From the NCBI RefSeq assembly GCF_963082655.1, contig NC_081553.1, forward strand, positions 125,260,578 to 125,324,577: DNA of 64,000 nt, read 5' to 3'. Each line of letters begins with the position of its first letter. The stretch's first letter is position 1. Made by a program: the position numbers and the translations under genes. The notes beneath the pieces are model-generated. The model did not search any database and was not told where the DNA came from. It saw nothing but the letters and a program-made list of their open reading frames with translations. Positions 35,310-46,741 of this stretch are shown piece by piece. The DNA is from Stomoxys calcitrans. Its lineage: Eukaryota; Arthropoda; Insecta; Diptera; Muscidae.

Positions 35310-35571
35310 TGCCCCAAAAGTGCAAATGCAAATTTTGCCCATGAACATTCCACTACGGAACAGGGCAAACTTCTCACATATTAATGAGTGCAGTCCGATT
35401 CAAGTTAAAGATCAATGATAAGAGGCCTCCTTTTTATAGCCGAGCCCGAATGGAGTGCCGCAGTGCGACACCACATTGGAGAGAAGTTTTACATGGCATA
35501 GTACCTCACAAATGTTGCCAGCATTAGGAGGGGAAAACCACCGCTGAAAATTTTTTCTGATGGTCTCGCCA

Positions 35572-35582
35572 GGATTCGAACC
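35572..35582 (-). promoter_or_regulatory. Box B of the SINE internal pol III promoter
   Basis: It reads GGTTCGAATCC, a perfect match to GGTTCGANTCC. Confidence 0.9.
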
Positions 35583-35610
35583 CAGGCGTTCAGCGTCATA
35601 GGCGGACATG

Positions 35611-35625
35611 CTAACCTCTGCGCTA
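35611..35625 (-). promoter_or_regulatory. Box A of the SINE internal pol III promoter
   Basis: It reads TAGCGCAGAGGTTAG, close to TRGCNNAGYNGG. The distance to box B (about 30 nt) is as in tRNA genes. Confidence 0.75.
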
Positions 35626-35928
35626 CGGTGGGCTCCTGCCCCAAAAGTGAGAAAATGTAATAAGTTGGTTTCAGATGTGAGTTCATTGCAAAACTGAAGT
35701 GAAAACAAAACATTAATCAAAACATAAATCGAATTTATATTGACAAAACATATAACGAATATTGAGAACAAATGTATCAACTTAAGTTTTATGCAGTTTT
35801 GTGTACGAGTAAGTTGAGTTTGTGGAAAAAACCCATGGTTGATTAAAAATAAACTGCTTTTGAATAAAGTTGAACTTCATATAGCGCTAAAAACATTTTT
35901 ATTCTTTTTTGGTCAATTTTGATCAAAA

Positions 35929-37019
35929 ACAAGTAAAAAGCCGTTAAGTTCGGCCGGCCAAACTGTGGGTACTCACCACCTTGGGTATATATGTAAACCA
36001 CCTTTCATCAAAATCTGGTGAAAAATGATTACCTTATATCCCATGGCAGCGATATAGAAATATATTCCGATTTAAACCAAATAATAATAAGTACAAGTCA
36101 TTGTTCAATTTTATATAATAAAATATTCGTCTTTTTAGTAGCTATAATATATCTAAAAATAAACCGATCTGAACCATATACGACACGGATGTCGAACAGC
36201 CTAATATAAGTCACTGTGTCAATTTCATTGAAATCGGTTTATAAATGCGTCTTTTATGGGGTCAAGGCTTTAAATCGAGATCTCGTTCAATATGGCAGCT
36301 ATATCCAAATCTATCCTAAGTCTCGGCGAAATCGGACAAAATATGCGCCTTAAATAGCCCCAACACCTTAAATCGAGAGATCGGTCTATATGTCATATAG
36401 CTGGACCGATCTGAGCCAAATTGAAGAAGAATTTTGAAGGAAGGAAGGAAGAATGTTAAAGGAATTGAAGAATGATCTTGAGGGGCTTAACACAACTCAC
36501 TGTCCCAAATTTCGGCAACATTGGACAAAAAATGCGCCTTTTATGGGCCCAAAACCTTAAATATAGAGATCGGTCTGCATGGCAGCTATATCCAAATCTG
36601 AACCGATATGAGCCAAATTGAAGATGGATGTCGATTGGCCTTACGCAACGCCCTGTCCCGAATTTCAGCAAAATCGGATAATAAATGTGGCTTTTATGTG
36701 CCTAAGACCCTAAAACGGCGGATAGGTCTATATGGGGGCTATATGAAGATATAGTCCGATATAGCCCATTTTCAAACTTAACCTACTTATGGACAAAAAA
36801 GGAATCTGTGCAAAGTTTCAGCGCATATCCCATTTTTTTTTTGACTGTAGCGTGATTTCAACAGACAGACGGACGGACATGGCTAGATCGTCTTAGATTT
36901 TTATGCTGATGAAGAATATATATGTATATACTTTATAGGGCCAGAAACGGTTATTTCGGTGTGTTGCAAACAGAATGACAAAATGAATATAACCCCATCC
37001 TTTAGTAGTGGGTTTAAAA
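35929..37019 (-). repeat. Family B repeat, full length
   Basis: From the plus left: CAAGTAAAAAGCCG, TTAAGTTCGGCCGGCC (palindrome), a GGGTACTCACCACC subterminal motif, monomers with ATGGCAGCTATATCC cores (36293, 36581), the GACAGACGGACGGACATGGC block (~36863), TGTTGCAAACAGAATGAC and the end TAGTAGTGGGTTTAAAAA. Confidence 0.9.
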
Positions 37020-38670
37020 ATAGACCCCAAAATTCATTCCGCCGTTCAGAAATGAATGAACCATCCTGCAGCGTTACCGGTCTACCATAGATATCCATTC
37101 CTGTTGTGCATGTTTGTCAACCCAGTATTCTTCCAAGTCTGAAGCTAATGTAACGATGATCAAAGAAGTTGCGATCATATAATGTAATAAGGTTAGGATT
37201 CAAAGCCGCCACATGCCACTATGGTCATACACCTAAGTCATTCCTGGTAATAAAGGTTTTCTTATATCCTCTATTACAAATCAAGTCATTTGTCAATGAA
37301 TCTTGACATTTTCAGTCGATGTTAGTGATTCAATAATTTAAACTTTCTTACTATAATTTACCCTAAGCTGACGATGAAATTTTCTAAGGTTCCATTACAT
37401 ATTTTTTAAGCATATGCATCCTTTGTGACGAAACGTATAATTAAATGAATGAAATGCACATTCACAAGTGATAAATTACAGCTCCAGTGATTTGTTGCTA
37501 TTTTGGTATAGTCAATTTTGGAGGGAGCGTTGCTTTTTTCCATCATAATGTAGATTGATATTTATTTATCATAGAAAAAGATTGAATATTACTCAGATTA
37601 CTCGACAAAGTGTTTTTCTTTTTTGTGTTATTCTGAAAGTAAATTCAAATGTTGTCTCAGGTGATTGTGTCCACATTTATAACAGCGTCAAGGGTAGGGA
37701 CATGGTGGCGTCACAGTACTCGCTGCTGTTGTATCAATCCTACGTTGCTACTCTAGACGATAAGGAGATTCCAAGGACTTTTGAAAGAAAATGTATTTTT
37801 ATATTTTTGCATATCATGCGAATGAGAAGATTTCGTTGTATCGTTCTTTTGGAAAAATAAATCCAAACCTTGTTCCTTGGTTCCCGTTCACTAGTCTTGT
37901 CCTATTCCATTTGTTTTTCTTCTATACTTGGAAGCAAGTCCTTTGGCAAATGCTTATAAATAGTCGTGAGTGTGCAGTTTTCCATTGGTAAACCTCTCAA
38001 AGTGCAATTTGACCGTGTATATCTTGCAGCTTAACCAAATACGAATCCTTGTGCACTGTATGCTAAAATACAAAGAGGGTAGCAGAGAAAGCAACGACAC
38101 AAAAATTCACCTTTGAAGGTGACCCTTGCTGGGCGATGAGCTTACAATGAGCGAATGCACAACAACAGATATTATTGAACCAACAACAAATTTGATTTCA
38201 ATTTGGATTTCTCTGAAAATTCTAAAATTCTATTGTATCAGCATTGCTGGCATCGCACAGCGTATTAGAATTAGAGCAACAATTTTATTTGGAGAAATCA
38301 AATGGTTAGATGCGACTGATATAATTTCATAATGTTAGAATTGTGTATCTAGGTAGACATCTATGGACATGATAACAATTACGAGATACAATCAAATCAC
38401 AAAAAAGGAGGATAAAAATTCGTCCGGGACAAATTATTATACATACCTACCATCATATCTTCCATGCATATATTTTTGCGTAACGACAGACATTCTTTCT
38501 GTGACAAATTACACTTCTTCCGTACTACACATGATTTTATGAATCTGTTGGAAGTTGTATTGATGGCTACGAACGCTAAGACAATAGCGAAGCTTTGCCG
38601 AATTTTTAATTCTTTTTGTCCGTTTTTTGCCTGTTAGGGCGAAGATCATTAAATTTTACAATTTCTATTT
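37020..38670. other. Spacer; one LINE-beta 3' UTR scrap, otherwise nothing recognised
   Basis: A 101-codon plus frame at 37555-37860 has no recognisable domain and is probably chance. Confidence 0.45.
37190..37247 (-). mobile_element. LINE-beta 3' UTR fragment
   Basis: GGTTAGGATTCAAAGCCGCC and CCACTATGGTCATACACC are the reverse complement of the 3' end at 22870-22920. Confidence 0.55.
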
Positions 38671-38671
38671 C

Positions 38672-38905
38672 GGGGAAAAGTATAGCTAATAGACAGGGTT
38701 TTTAAGGGTGGTTAATATGGTAATTCTATCATAGATGCGTTTTCGCTATTAATTCGATACCTTTTCGCTATTAATTCGCACCTAATATGTTTGAAAAGTC
38801 TTCCAACCAAAGACGAAACGCGTCCCATAGTGGTTGATGTGGCTTTCCTTTTCCATTTGCATCTCCGATCATTGAGCTCATCTCGAAAGAGAAACAAACA
38901 AAGAT
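38672..38905. repeat. Family G dispersed repeat
   Basis: GGGAAAAGTATAGCTAATAG, ACAGGGTT, CATAGTGGTTG and GGCTTTCCTTTTCCATTTGC recur at 60218-60450. An internal TTTTCGCTATTAATTCG unit is tandemly duplicated. There is no coding frame and the class is unknown. Confidence 0.75.
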
Positions 38906-39335
38906 TTTTTACTTGATTTGAAAAAAAATTATTTCTAAAATGGTAGTAAAAAAAGATCCTTAACCACGCGTCTTATTATGAAAGACAAAAATCGTGTGAT
39001 GAAATTCAAGACATAGACTAATATTACGAAATTGATTTTGGTAAATGAACAAATTTCGTTTATAGTTGAAGACATGTGGAATAAAATGAGAATCAATCCG
39101 CGATCGAAGCGGAAGGTAGTGTTTGTTAGCATAAAGGGACATACAATTATCCAATAGCATAGATGTTTTAATGTTTGCTTCTTTGGCTTTGAAATAATTA
39201 CTAAACACCTTTAATTTAGGAAAAAATCTTAAATGAGTTGTACTTTTTTGTGTGTATCGAAAATATATCACATTTTGGCCTCAAGCGACTCCAATCCGCA
39301 TGCAAATGCAAATTTTTGTAAAATTATCCACGAAG
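38906..39335. other. Spacer without a recognised feature
   Basis: Only overlapping short frames are present, with no repeat match. Confidence 0.45.
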
Positions 39336-39339
39336 ATTC

Positions 39340-40400
39340 TTTTAAGGAAGAGTGGTTCCACTGCTTCCCCAACTACCCCTGGATGAGTAAAGACACTCAT
39401 TATGACAAGATCAAACGAGTCTTGTGAGGATGAACTCCTGTCGAATTCAGACGACGAGGCAAACCCAACAGTGGAGGTAAATCTGAACCCTGACTAAGGT
39501 ATGGTTTCTGCAGATAAATATCCACCATTGTAGGCCGCTTAGACGGCACTATAGGTCCTTCGGATAACAGACAGATTTGATGTTGTTCTTATCCAGGAAC
39601 TAAGGGTGTGTAAGGAGTGGATCGTGTTAGAGTATATCAGCGGAAGGATATGTAACTGGGAAGTGTTAGATGGGCACAGTTTCTCTGATCACGGTTGCAT
39701 CAATTTTAGCCTGAAAAATACTGCAGTAGTGGCCCATGGGCTAAATAAAAAAAGTCGGATTAGTATAAGATTCGGCACACATTCTGCACGGCTATTCCCT
39801 CTAGACCTGAAAAGGAAGTGGAAACTACGGAGGACATTGACTTAATGGCCAAGCGTATCACGAAAGCCCTGAACGACACGCGTCTATCACAGAGCGGTTG
39901 GCATTTTGACGAAGCTTTAAGCGCCCACTTCTTTTCACAACTTTTTTTGTTTTTTCGTTTAAAAAGCCAAAAACACACTTTCGGCATAAATTTTTTGGCT
40001 ACCCGACAATCTAAAAAAAAACTAAAGCAAATAATTTTGCCCATATTTCGGCAAAATTTGTAGTTTTTTTTAAGTTCCGCAGATATATATTTCATCTGAT
40101 TTGGATGAAATATGAAACAGCGCATTTTGATAGACCTTTACACCTTTTTGTTCAATATATATAAATACCTTTTGGGTATTTACCCATCGCCCATTCCTAC
40201 GCATATGCACATAATAAGTTTCCAAACTTTCTAAGAGATATACTTTGGGATGCTCACTTGCGAAAGCGAAGTGAGCTGCCGAAATTAGCCCTAAATCCGT
40301 GCAAGACAAAAGTAGTTCTGGACAGGAAAGTTAACTTTAAATCAAACATTGTGGAAAGGCCACGAATGGTAACTATTGCGATATATACCTGCAAGTAGTG
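39340..40400 (+). pseudogene. LINE-alpha second copy: endonuclease region and RT scraps
   Basis: It matches 24210-25120: GGAAGAGTGGTTCCACT, a QEP-type endonuclease start (DVVLIQE in one frame, ~39580), ISGRICNWEVLDGHSFSDHG (~39640-39690, here with the SDH residues intact), and METTEDIDLMAKRITKALND (~39818). It then jumps to VVLDRKVNFKSNIVERPR (~40310), so most of the polymerase domain is deleted. A T/A-rich insertion of unknown origin sits at ~39935-40070. Many stops interrupt it. It continues at 41291 after a family A copy. Confidence 0.78.
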
Positions 40401-40569
40401 TTACATAAGTCTGAAATTCCAACTCTTTTTTAAGCCTTCTCTAAATTTACACTAATTTACGACTTTTTGCCAAATTGTGCGACATTTCCCAAAGTTGAAC
40501 GACTTCTTCTACAATTTATGAGAGTATATAAATTGAACTAAAACTTGGAAATGCTATGCGGATGAAACT

Positions 40570-41184
40570 TTGGAAGAAAATTCTGATTAGTGAAGATCGG
40601 TTAGATTGTAAATGAGCCAAATCGGTCCAAGTTTTGACATAGCTGTCATATAAATCGATCATGGATCTTGACTTTTTAGCCACTAGATGGCGCAACTCTT
40701 ATCCGATTTGAATGAAATTTTGCGTGAGGTATGACCCCAAATCGGTTCATAACCTCGTATAGCTGTCATATAAACCGAAATGGGATCGTCGATTTTTAAG
40801 CCTCTAGGGACGCAATTCATATCCGATTTGGACGAAATATCGCATAAAGAATTTTGCCATGACTCGCAAATACTGTGGAAAGTACGGTCTAAATCGGCTC
40901 ATAACCTGATATAGCTTCCATATAAACCGATCTCTCGATTATACTCCTCAAGCCCCTTAAAGGAGCAATTCTTATCCTAATCGGCTGAAATTTTGCTCAA
41001 TTATTTATACTATGGTCTTCAACATTCAATACATTTATGGTCCGAAACGGACCATAACTTTATATAGCTGCACTAGCATAGCAATTCTTATCCATTATCC
41101 TTTGAACTCGACAAATGCGATCCAAGGTAGAGGGTATATATAAGATTTGGCACGGCCGAACTTAGCACTGACTTACTTGTTTTA
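40570..41184 (+). repeat. Family A repeat inside LINE-alpha
   Basis: The head is lost. Four monomers are present, then ATCCAAGGTAGAGGGTATA, the palindrome variant TTGGCACGGCCGAA and the tail CTTACTTGTTTT. Confidence 0.85.
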
Positions 41185-41290
41185 ATTATATTTTTTTTTA
41201 TTGTTGAGATGCTTGAAACAATGTTTTTATGAATTTGTATGTTCTTTGTTATGTTTACATCATTTTGTTAAATAAAACTAAAACCGCTTG

Positions 41291-41560
41291 TCAAGCAATA
41301 TGTGTTTACTGCAGTTGCCAGACCTATAATATAATACTGAATCCAAAAGACCGCTTGTTTGTGCATCACAGCCGCACTTAGGACTACACCATTTGAAGCA
41401 CTGAATTTGATGCTACACCCATTGCCTCTGGACATTGTCGCTAGTAAGTTGCTGCGATCATTGTTGTGAGACTGATGGAGTTTTCTCTTTTGTAATATCC
41501 TTTACGATGTTCCAGACAGTGTGCACTACATTTGGCCTGAGCCGCTTTTTTGATAATAAA
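41291..41560 (+). pseudogene. LINE-alpha second copy, end of the RT region
   Basis: It matches 25995-26310: GTGTTTACTGCAGTTGCC, GACCGCTTGTTTGTGCATC and TGCCTCTGGACATTGTCGC. Confidence 0.8.
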
Positions 41561-41567
41561 ACAAGTT

Positions 41568-42735
41568 ATGGTCCGATTCGGACGATAAATGAAAACTGAA
41601 CATTGTAGAAGTCATTATGTAATATTTCAGTTCATTCGGATAAGAATTGCGCCTTGTAGGGGCTCAAGAAGCAAAATCGGGAGATAGGTTTATATGGGAG
41701 CTGTATCGAGCTATTAATCGATTCAGACAATATTAGACACAAATGTTGAAGGTCATGAGAGAAGCCGTTGTACAAAATTTCAGCCAAATCGGATGAGAAT
41801 TGTGCCCTCTAGAGGCTCAAGAAGTCAAAACCCCAGATCGGTTGATATGGCAGCTATATCAGGTTATGTTCCGTTTTGCGCCATACTTGGCACAGTTATT
41901 GGAAGACACAACAAAACACCTCATGCAAACTTTCAGCCAAATCGGATGAGAATTACGCGCTCTATTGGCTCAAGAAGTCAAAATCCCAGATCGGTTTATA
42001 TAACAGCTATACCAAATTATGAACCGATTGAATCATACTTAACTCAGTTGTTGGAAATGATACCAAAACACTTCGAGTAAAATTTCAGTCAAATCGGATG
42101 AGAAGTGCGCCCTCTACAGGCTCAGGAAGTCAAGACCCAAGATCAGTTTATATAGCAGCTATATCAAAACATGGACCGATTTGAACAACACTTAGCACAG
42201 ATATTGAAGTGATACCAAAACACCAAGTGCAAAATTTCAGTCAAATCGGATAAAAATTGCGCCCTCTAAATGCTCAAGAAGTCAAGACCCAAGATCGGTT
42301 TATATGGCAGCTATATCAGGTTATGGACCAATTTCAACCATACTCAGCACAGTTGTTGGAAGTCATATTAAAACATCTCATACAAAATTTCAGCCAAATC
42401 GGATAAGAATTGTGCCCTCTAGCGACTCAAGAAGTCAAAATACCAGATTGGTTTATATGGCAGCTATATCAAAACGTGGGCCGATATAGCCCATTTACAA
42501 TCCCAACCGACCTACACTAATAAGAAGTATTAGTGCAAAATTTCAAGCGGCTAACTTTACTCCTTCGAAAGTTAGCGTGCTTTCGACAGACAGACGCACG
42601 GACGGACGAACGAACAGACAGACGGACGGACATGGCTAGATCGACTTAACTGGGGTCTCAGACGCATATTTCGAGGTCAGAATTATGAAATTAGTATACC
42701 CTCATCCTATGGTGGAGGGTATAAAAATAACTATA
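41568..42735 (-). repeat. Family A repeat inside LINE-alpha, near full length
   Basis: It starts at the plus left within the 3'-side monomers (the palindrome and tail are lost; only ACAAG remains). It has six or seven monomers, a double GACGGACGGAC block (~42590-42632), ATTAGTATACCCTCATCC and the end ATGGTGGAGGGTATAAAAAT. Confidence 0.9.
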
Positions 42736-42739
42736 CCAC

Positions 42740-43665
42740 TGTTTTCTAATAAAACCGATTTAAACTACAATATCCCTGTAAAAGTTACATCGAATTCTTT
42801 AAGAATGGTTCTAAACTGGAAGACCAGGCGTGCTTCGGAGTGTTCTCTGAAGAACTAGAACTGGCCATGTCGAAAAGATTACCCGAACGTTGTAGTATGT
42901 ATCGAGCGAAGATCCTTGCAAACAAATAATTGGTGGAATGGCTAAGATATAATGCCATAATGACGATTGCCATATATATCTTTTCAGATAACCAGGCAGC
43001 CATAAAACATATTTCTGAATTCAAAAAACGCGTTGACGTTGACGAGTTGGCTGAACCGTTCAAAATCTACCTGTTCTGCGAGCCGGGCCACAGAGATATC
43101 CCAGGAAATTGTAGAGCAGACGAGCTTGCGAGACTAGGAACTACCTTACACTTACCTTATCTTTAAGTATTAGGCGCAAAGCGCAACTTTTGGAAGTGCA
43201 ACGAATAACAGATGATCACGAAGTGGTGGTTGTGAGCACTCCAAAATTATTGGGCCTAATCTATACTTGAAAGGTCTACCGCTTTGCTGTCGCTTGCTAG
43301 AACAAACGTCTTAGTCATTGTGTCCGTCAAGACAGGTTACTGTCTGATCGGAAAACATGCTAACAAACTTAATGTTGCAAGTAACGACTTTTGCAAAGCT
43401 GTGAGAACATTGAGGCAGAAGAAACTATAGAACATCTGCTGTCTATATATTTTCGCACTGGCAGTCAGAAGGAGTTCCACGGTGAGTTCTCATTTCTTTG
43501 AGAATTTGTCTGATTTAGCGGATGTGAAGATTCGCAAGTTATTAGGTTTTTTAAAGCAATTTAGATGGTTCAATGATTTTTCCTTCTCATGTTCAGGTGG
43601 TATCTCAATCGTCTAAAACATCTAAGCAAGTCTGATGGCCATACAAACTTAACCTTACCTTACCA
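42740..43665 (+). pseudogene. LINE-alpha second copy: RNase H and C-terminus
   Basis: The RNase H domain is recognisable from FKNGSKLEDQACFGVFSEEL (~42790-42855), through MTIAIYIFSDNQAAIKHIS (~42960, catalytic Asp of SDNQA) to CEPGHRDIPGNCRADELARL (~43078-43137). The first Asp of the usual DGS is Asn here. The C-terminal segment and a 3' UTR like 27560-27640 follow (TCTAAGCAAGTCTGATGGC). Confidence 0.85.
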
Positions 43666-43880
43666 TCTTGTCGGGACGGGAATTGTCTTCACAATAATTA
43701 CAGTAGATTTATAAGTTGGTGAATTCTAAAAGGAAATTTACAGAGTTCTCTAGTTGCATGAAGTTTGAATGTAGAGATTCGTCTGACGATTCGAAGAAAA
43801 ACAATATGTTTGGAGGCATTTTCTAAAGCATCAACACTTAATTTTCTTTCAATTGCGCTCATATCATGTCCTACACATTA

Positions 43881-45060
43881 TTATACCCTCCACCATAGGA
43901 TGGGGGTATACTAATTTCGTCATTCTGTTTGTAACACCTCGAAATATGCGTCTGAGAGACTATATAGTATACATATTGGGTTGCCCAAAAAGTAATTGCG
44001 GATTTTTTAAAAGTCAATTTGTCAACGCCGACTATATGAAAAATCCGCAATTACTTTTTGGGCAACCCAATATATTCTTGATCGTCATGTCATTTTAAGT
44101 CGATCTAGCCATGTCCGTCCGTCTGTCTGTCGAAAGCACGCTAACTTTCAAAGGAGTAAAGCTAGCCGCTTGAAATTTTGCACAAATACTTTTTATTAGA
44201 GTAGGTCGGTAAAGATTGTAAATGGACCAAATCGGTCCATGTTTTGATATAGCTGTCAATTGAACCGATCTTGGGTCTTGACTTCTTGAACCAATAGAAC
44301 GCGCAATTATCATCCGGTTTGACTGAAATTTTGCATATCGTGTTTTGGTACCACTTCAACAACTGTATTAAGTATGATTCAAATCGGTTCATAATCTGAT
44401 ATAGATGCCATATAAACCGGGCGTAATTCTTATCCTATTGGAATGAAATTTTGCACGGCGTGTTTTGCTATGACTTCCAATAACTGTGCCAAGTATGGTT
44501 CAAATCGGCCCATAACCTGATATAGCTGTCATATAAACCAATTCTTATCCGATTTGGCTGAAATTTTGCATGACGTCTTTTATTAAGACTGTCAACACCT
44601 GCGCTACAAAAGATTCAAATCGGTTCATAACCCGAAATGGCTGCCATATGAACCGATCTGGGATCTTGACTTCTTGAGCCTATAGAGGTCGCAATTATTA
44701 TCCGATTTGCCTGAAATTATGTACGACGGATCCTCTCATGACCATCAACATACGTGTTAATTATGATCTGAATCAGTCTATAGTCTCATACAGCTCCCAT
44801 ATAAATCGATCTCTCTATTTTACTTCTTGAGCCCCTAAAGAGCGCAATTATTATTCGAATTGGCTGACATTTTACACAGGTCTCCAACATATCATTTAAT
44901 TGTGGTCCGAACCGGACCATATCTAAATATCGCTCTAATAGCAGAGCAAATCTTTTCTTTTATCCTTTTCTTGCCTAAGAAGAGATGCCGGGAAAAGAAA
45001 ACGACAAATGCGATCCATGGTGGAGGGTATATAAGATTCGGCTTGGCCGCTTTTACTAGT
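43881..45060 (+). repeat. Family A repeat, full length, carrying a MITE
   Basis: It has the head TTATACCCTCCACCATAGGA, an interruption by a MITE at 43976-44070, the GCCATGTCCGTCCGTCTGTC block (~44109), about six monomers, ATGGTGGAGGGTATA, a partly deleted palindrome and the TTTTACTAGTTT tail. Confidence 0.93.
43976..44070. mobile_element. Mariner-type MITE with 32-bp perfect terminal inverted repeats
   Basis: The 95-bp element starts TTGGGTTGCCCAAAAAG and ends with the exact reverse complement, 32 bp at each side. TA dinucleotides (43974-43975 and 44071-44072) flank it, replacing one TA in the family A sequence AGTATATATATTCTTGATC. The TIR sequence is like that of mariner elements known from many insects. 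It has no coding capacity. Confidence 0.95.
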
Positions 45061-46380
45061 TTAACTTTGGGATATTTCCTCATTACATGGTGGCAGCTAT
45101 AAATAATTACTAAGCTACCATTAGAAAAATATTGGATAGCGGGGATATAAAAAAAAAACCTTGAACCCCAATTTAAATAATTTTGTTGCTGAACTTGTAA
45201 ATTGTTATGTGATACAAAAGTACATTCGTTAATTGAGCATGTTGCTGTTAAAAGGGTTATGCCACCGTTATTTTAGGATTCATTTGCATTGTTATGCTGG
45301 GTTATTCATATCTTCCATTAAAGTAACTTGACATTCATTCTCTTTGGCACTCTGCACGAGTATCTCTAGAATCGTCTTCCGATGCATTTTCGCGGCATTA
45401 TGTGGTTTCAAATTGTTCGCCCCATTGTACGGGGTAATGCTCAGCATGAGCTTGGGTTAGCCGGGGGGTAGTCGTTGGGAGATAGCACTGCTGCTGTTAA
45501 TGTTGCGTCATGAATTTTTAATTAATTTACTTTTTGCGGTTCTTAGACATTTCTCGCATTTCATTTGCGATATTTGTTGGCCCACATTTTAGCCCACCCG
45601 CTGAACCTTAACTCAATGGGAGGAAAAAACACATCTCACGTAGAATTTTCTGGCCATTCTTCACAGTGTGGTGGTCCTTGTGGTCCCACACACACTAAAA
45701 CCCACAAAACAAAAGTGTTTGATAAAGAAAGCGAACGAAGACTTAGTCGTCGTAGAAGCAAATGCAAATATTTCTCGCGAAATAACATCAGAAATGCATT
45801 TAATTTGCATGACGCCTTCTCAGCATTAGTTAATTTCTACGTTACGTTCTTCGTATCCATCTAAGTCCTCTCGTCGTCATCTTTACGGGCGAATTTTTAG
45901 CACTTATTCCTTTCTTTGTGGCATTGTTGTCGCTGCTTAGTCTTCGTTTAATTTCATTGTACTTTTTTAAGTTTAGTATTCGTTTTTTTTATTTCGCCGA
46001 GTTCTTTACACCATTATCATTTTAGTTGGCCCTCTTAAGAAATTGTTTTCAAGTCGCAGTGTAGGGGTAGCAAGGTGGCGCTTCTGAGGAGCATTGAGTG
46101 CACTATGTTAGCTAAGTGGTCGTCTGTCGCAAAATTAGAAAGGAAATTAGGCACAAGACCTTGGTATACTTCTGCTGAAAAAACTGATACGACAACTTTA
46201 TATCCGAATAAAAGGAGGAGTGCGATAAAATGACCATTTAGTTTCACTAAATTTAAATTAAGTCTTTATTGTTTTTTACATTCAAACGTAAAGTGCTAAG
46301 TATTGCTTGAAAAGTTGAAAACTTTAAACAAAATTTTCATATAAAATGTTTGCTCTAAATCGCTTTTAATTGAAGACTGA
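45061..46380. other. Spacer without a recognised feature
   Basis: It is less repeat-like than its surroundings. Frames at 45565-45864 (plus) and 46035-46247 (minus) show no known domain. It could be unique host intergenic sequence. Confidence 0.45.
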
Positions 46381-46383
46381 TAT

Positions 46384-46640
46384 ATACCCTCCACCATAGG
46401 ATGGAGGAGGGGGAGGGGTGGAGGGAGGGAGGGGGGTGGGGTATACTAATCTACTTATTCCGCTTTTAATACCTCGAAGTATTGATCTCCGACCCCATAA
46501 AGTATATTATGTTATGATTTACAACAATTGTGTCACGTATGGTCCAAATCATTTGCTTAAACTTTTAGCAGAATCTATGGTGGTGGATTCTCAGGATTCG
46601 GCCCGGACGAACTTAGCACGAATTTACTTGTTAAATCTAA
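46384..46640 (+). repeat. Miniature family A/B repeat: both termini, almost no body
   Basis: It has the head ATACCCTCCACCATAGGATGG, a G-rich expansion, CACCTCG-like and GACCCCATAAAGTATATT, then one short monomer piece, GGTGGTGGATTCTC, the palindrome variant TTCGGCCCGGACGAA and the tail TTTACTTGTTA. Total length is about 257 bp. Confidence 0.85.
46399..46441 (+). repeat. G-rich tract, G-quadruplex potential
   Basis: At least five G-runs of three or more lie within 43 bp (GGGGG, GGGG, GGG, GGG, GGGGGG, GGGG), expanded from the GGATGGGGG of the head. Confidence 0.85.
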
Positions 46641-46741
46641 CTTGAACCCACGTGATAAAAAAGAATTTTAACCGCATTTTCGTTCATTTTCTCATCAATA
46701 AGTAGCAACTATTGGTAAAAATAGCTCTTCCATTTTAATTT

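Larger units (their letters stand above)
35310..35649 (-). mobile_element. tRNA-derived SINE (S1) with 13-bp target site duplications
   Basis: A pol III-type retroposon lies at 35323-35636, flanked by the perfect direct repeat TGCCCCAAAAGTG (35310-35322 and 35637-35649). The head, on the minus strand, starts near 35630 with CCACCGTAGCGCAGAGG and carries box A and box B. The unrelated body follows, and the 3' end is at the low-coordinate side. It is the best-preserved copy of four in the window. Its mobility depended on LINE enzymes. Confidence 0.93.

Noticed and set aside
35572..35625. Possible functional tRNA gene
   Set aside because: Only the promoter boxes are conserved. The acceptor stem cannot be formed, and the sequence continues into a SINE body with target duplications.
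45565..45864. 99-codon plus frame in a repeat-poor stretch
   Set aside because: No domain, no codon pattern and no splice signals that I can see; left as a spacer note.
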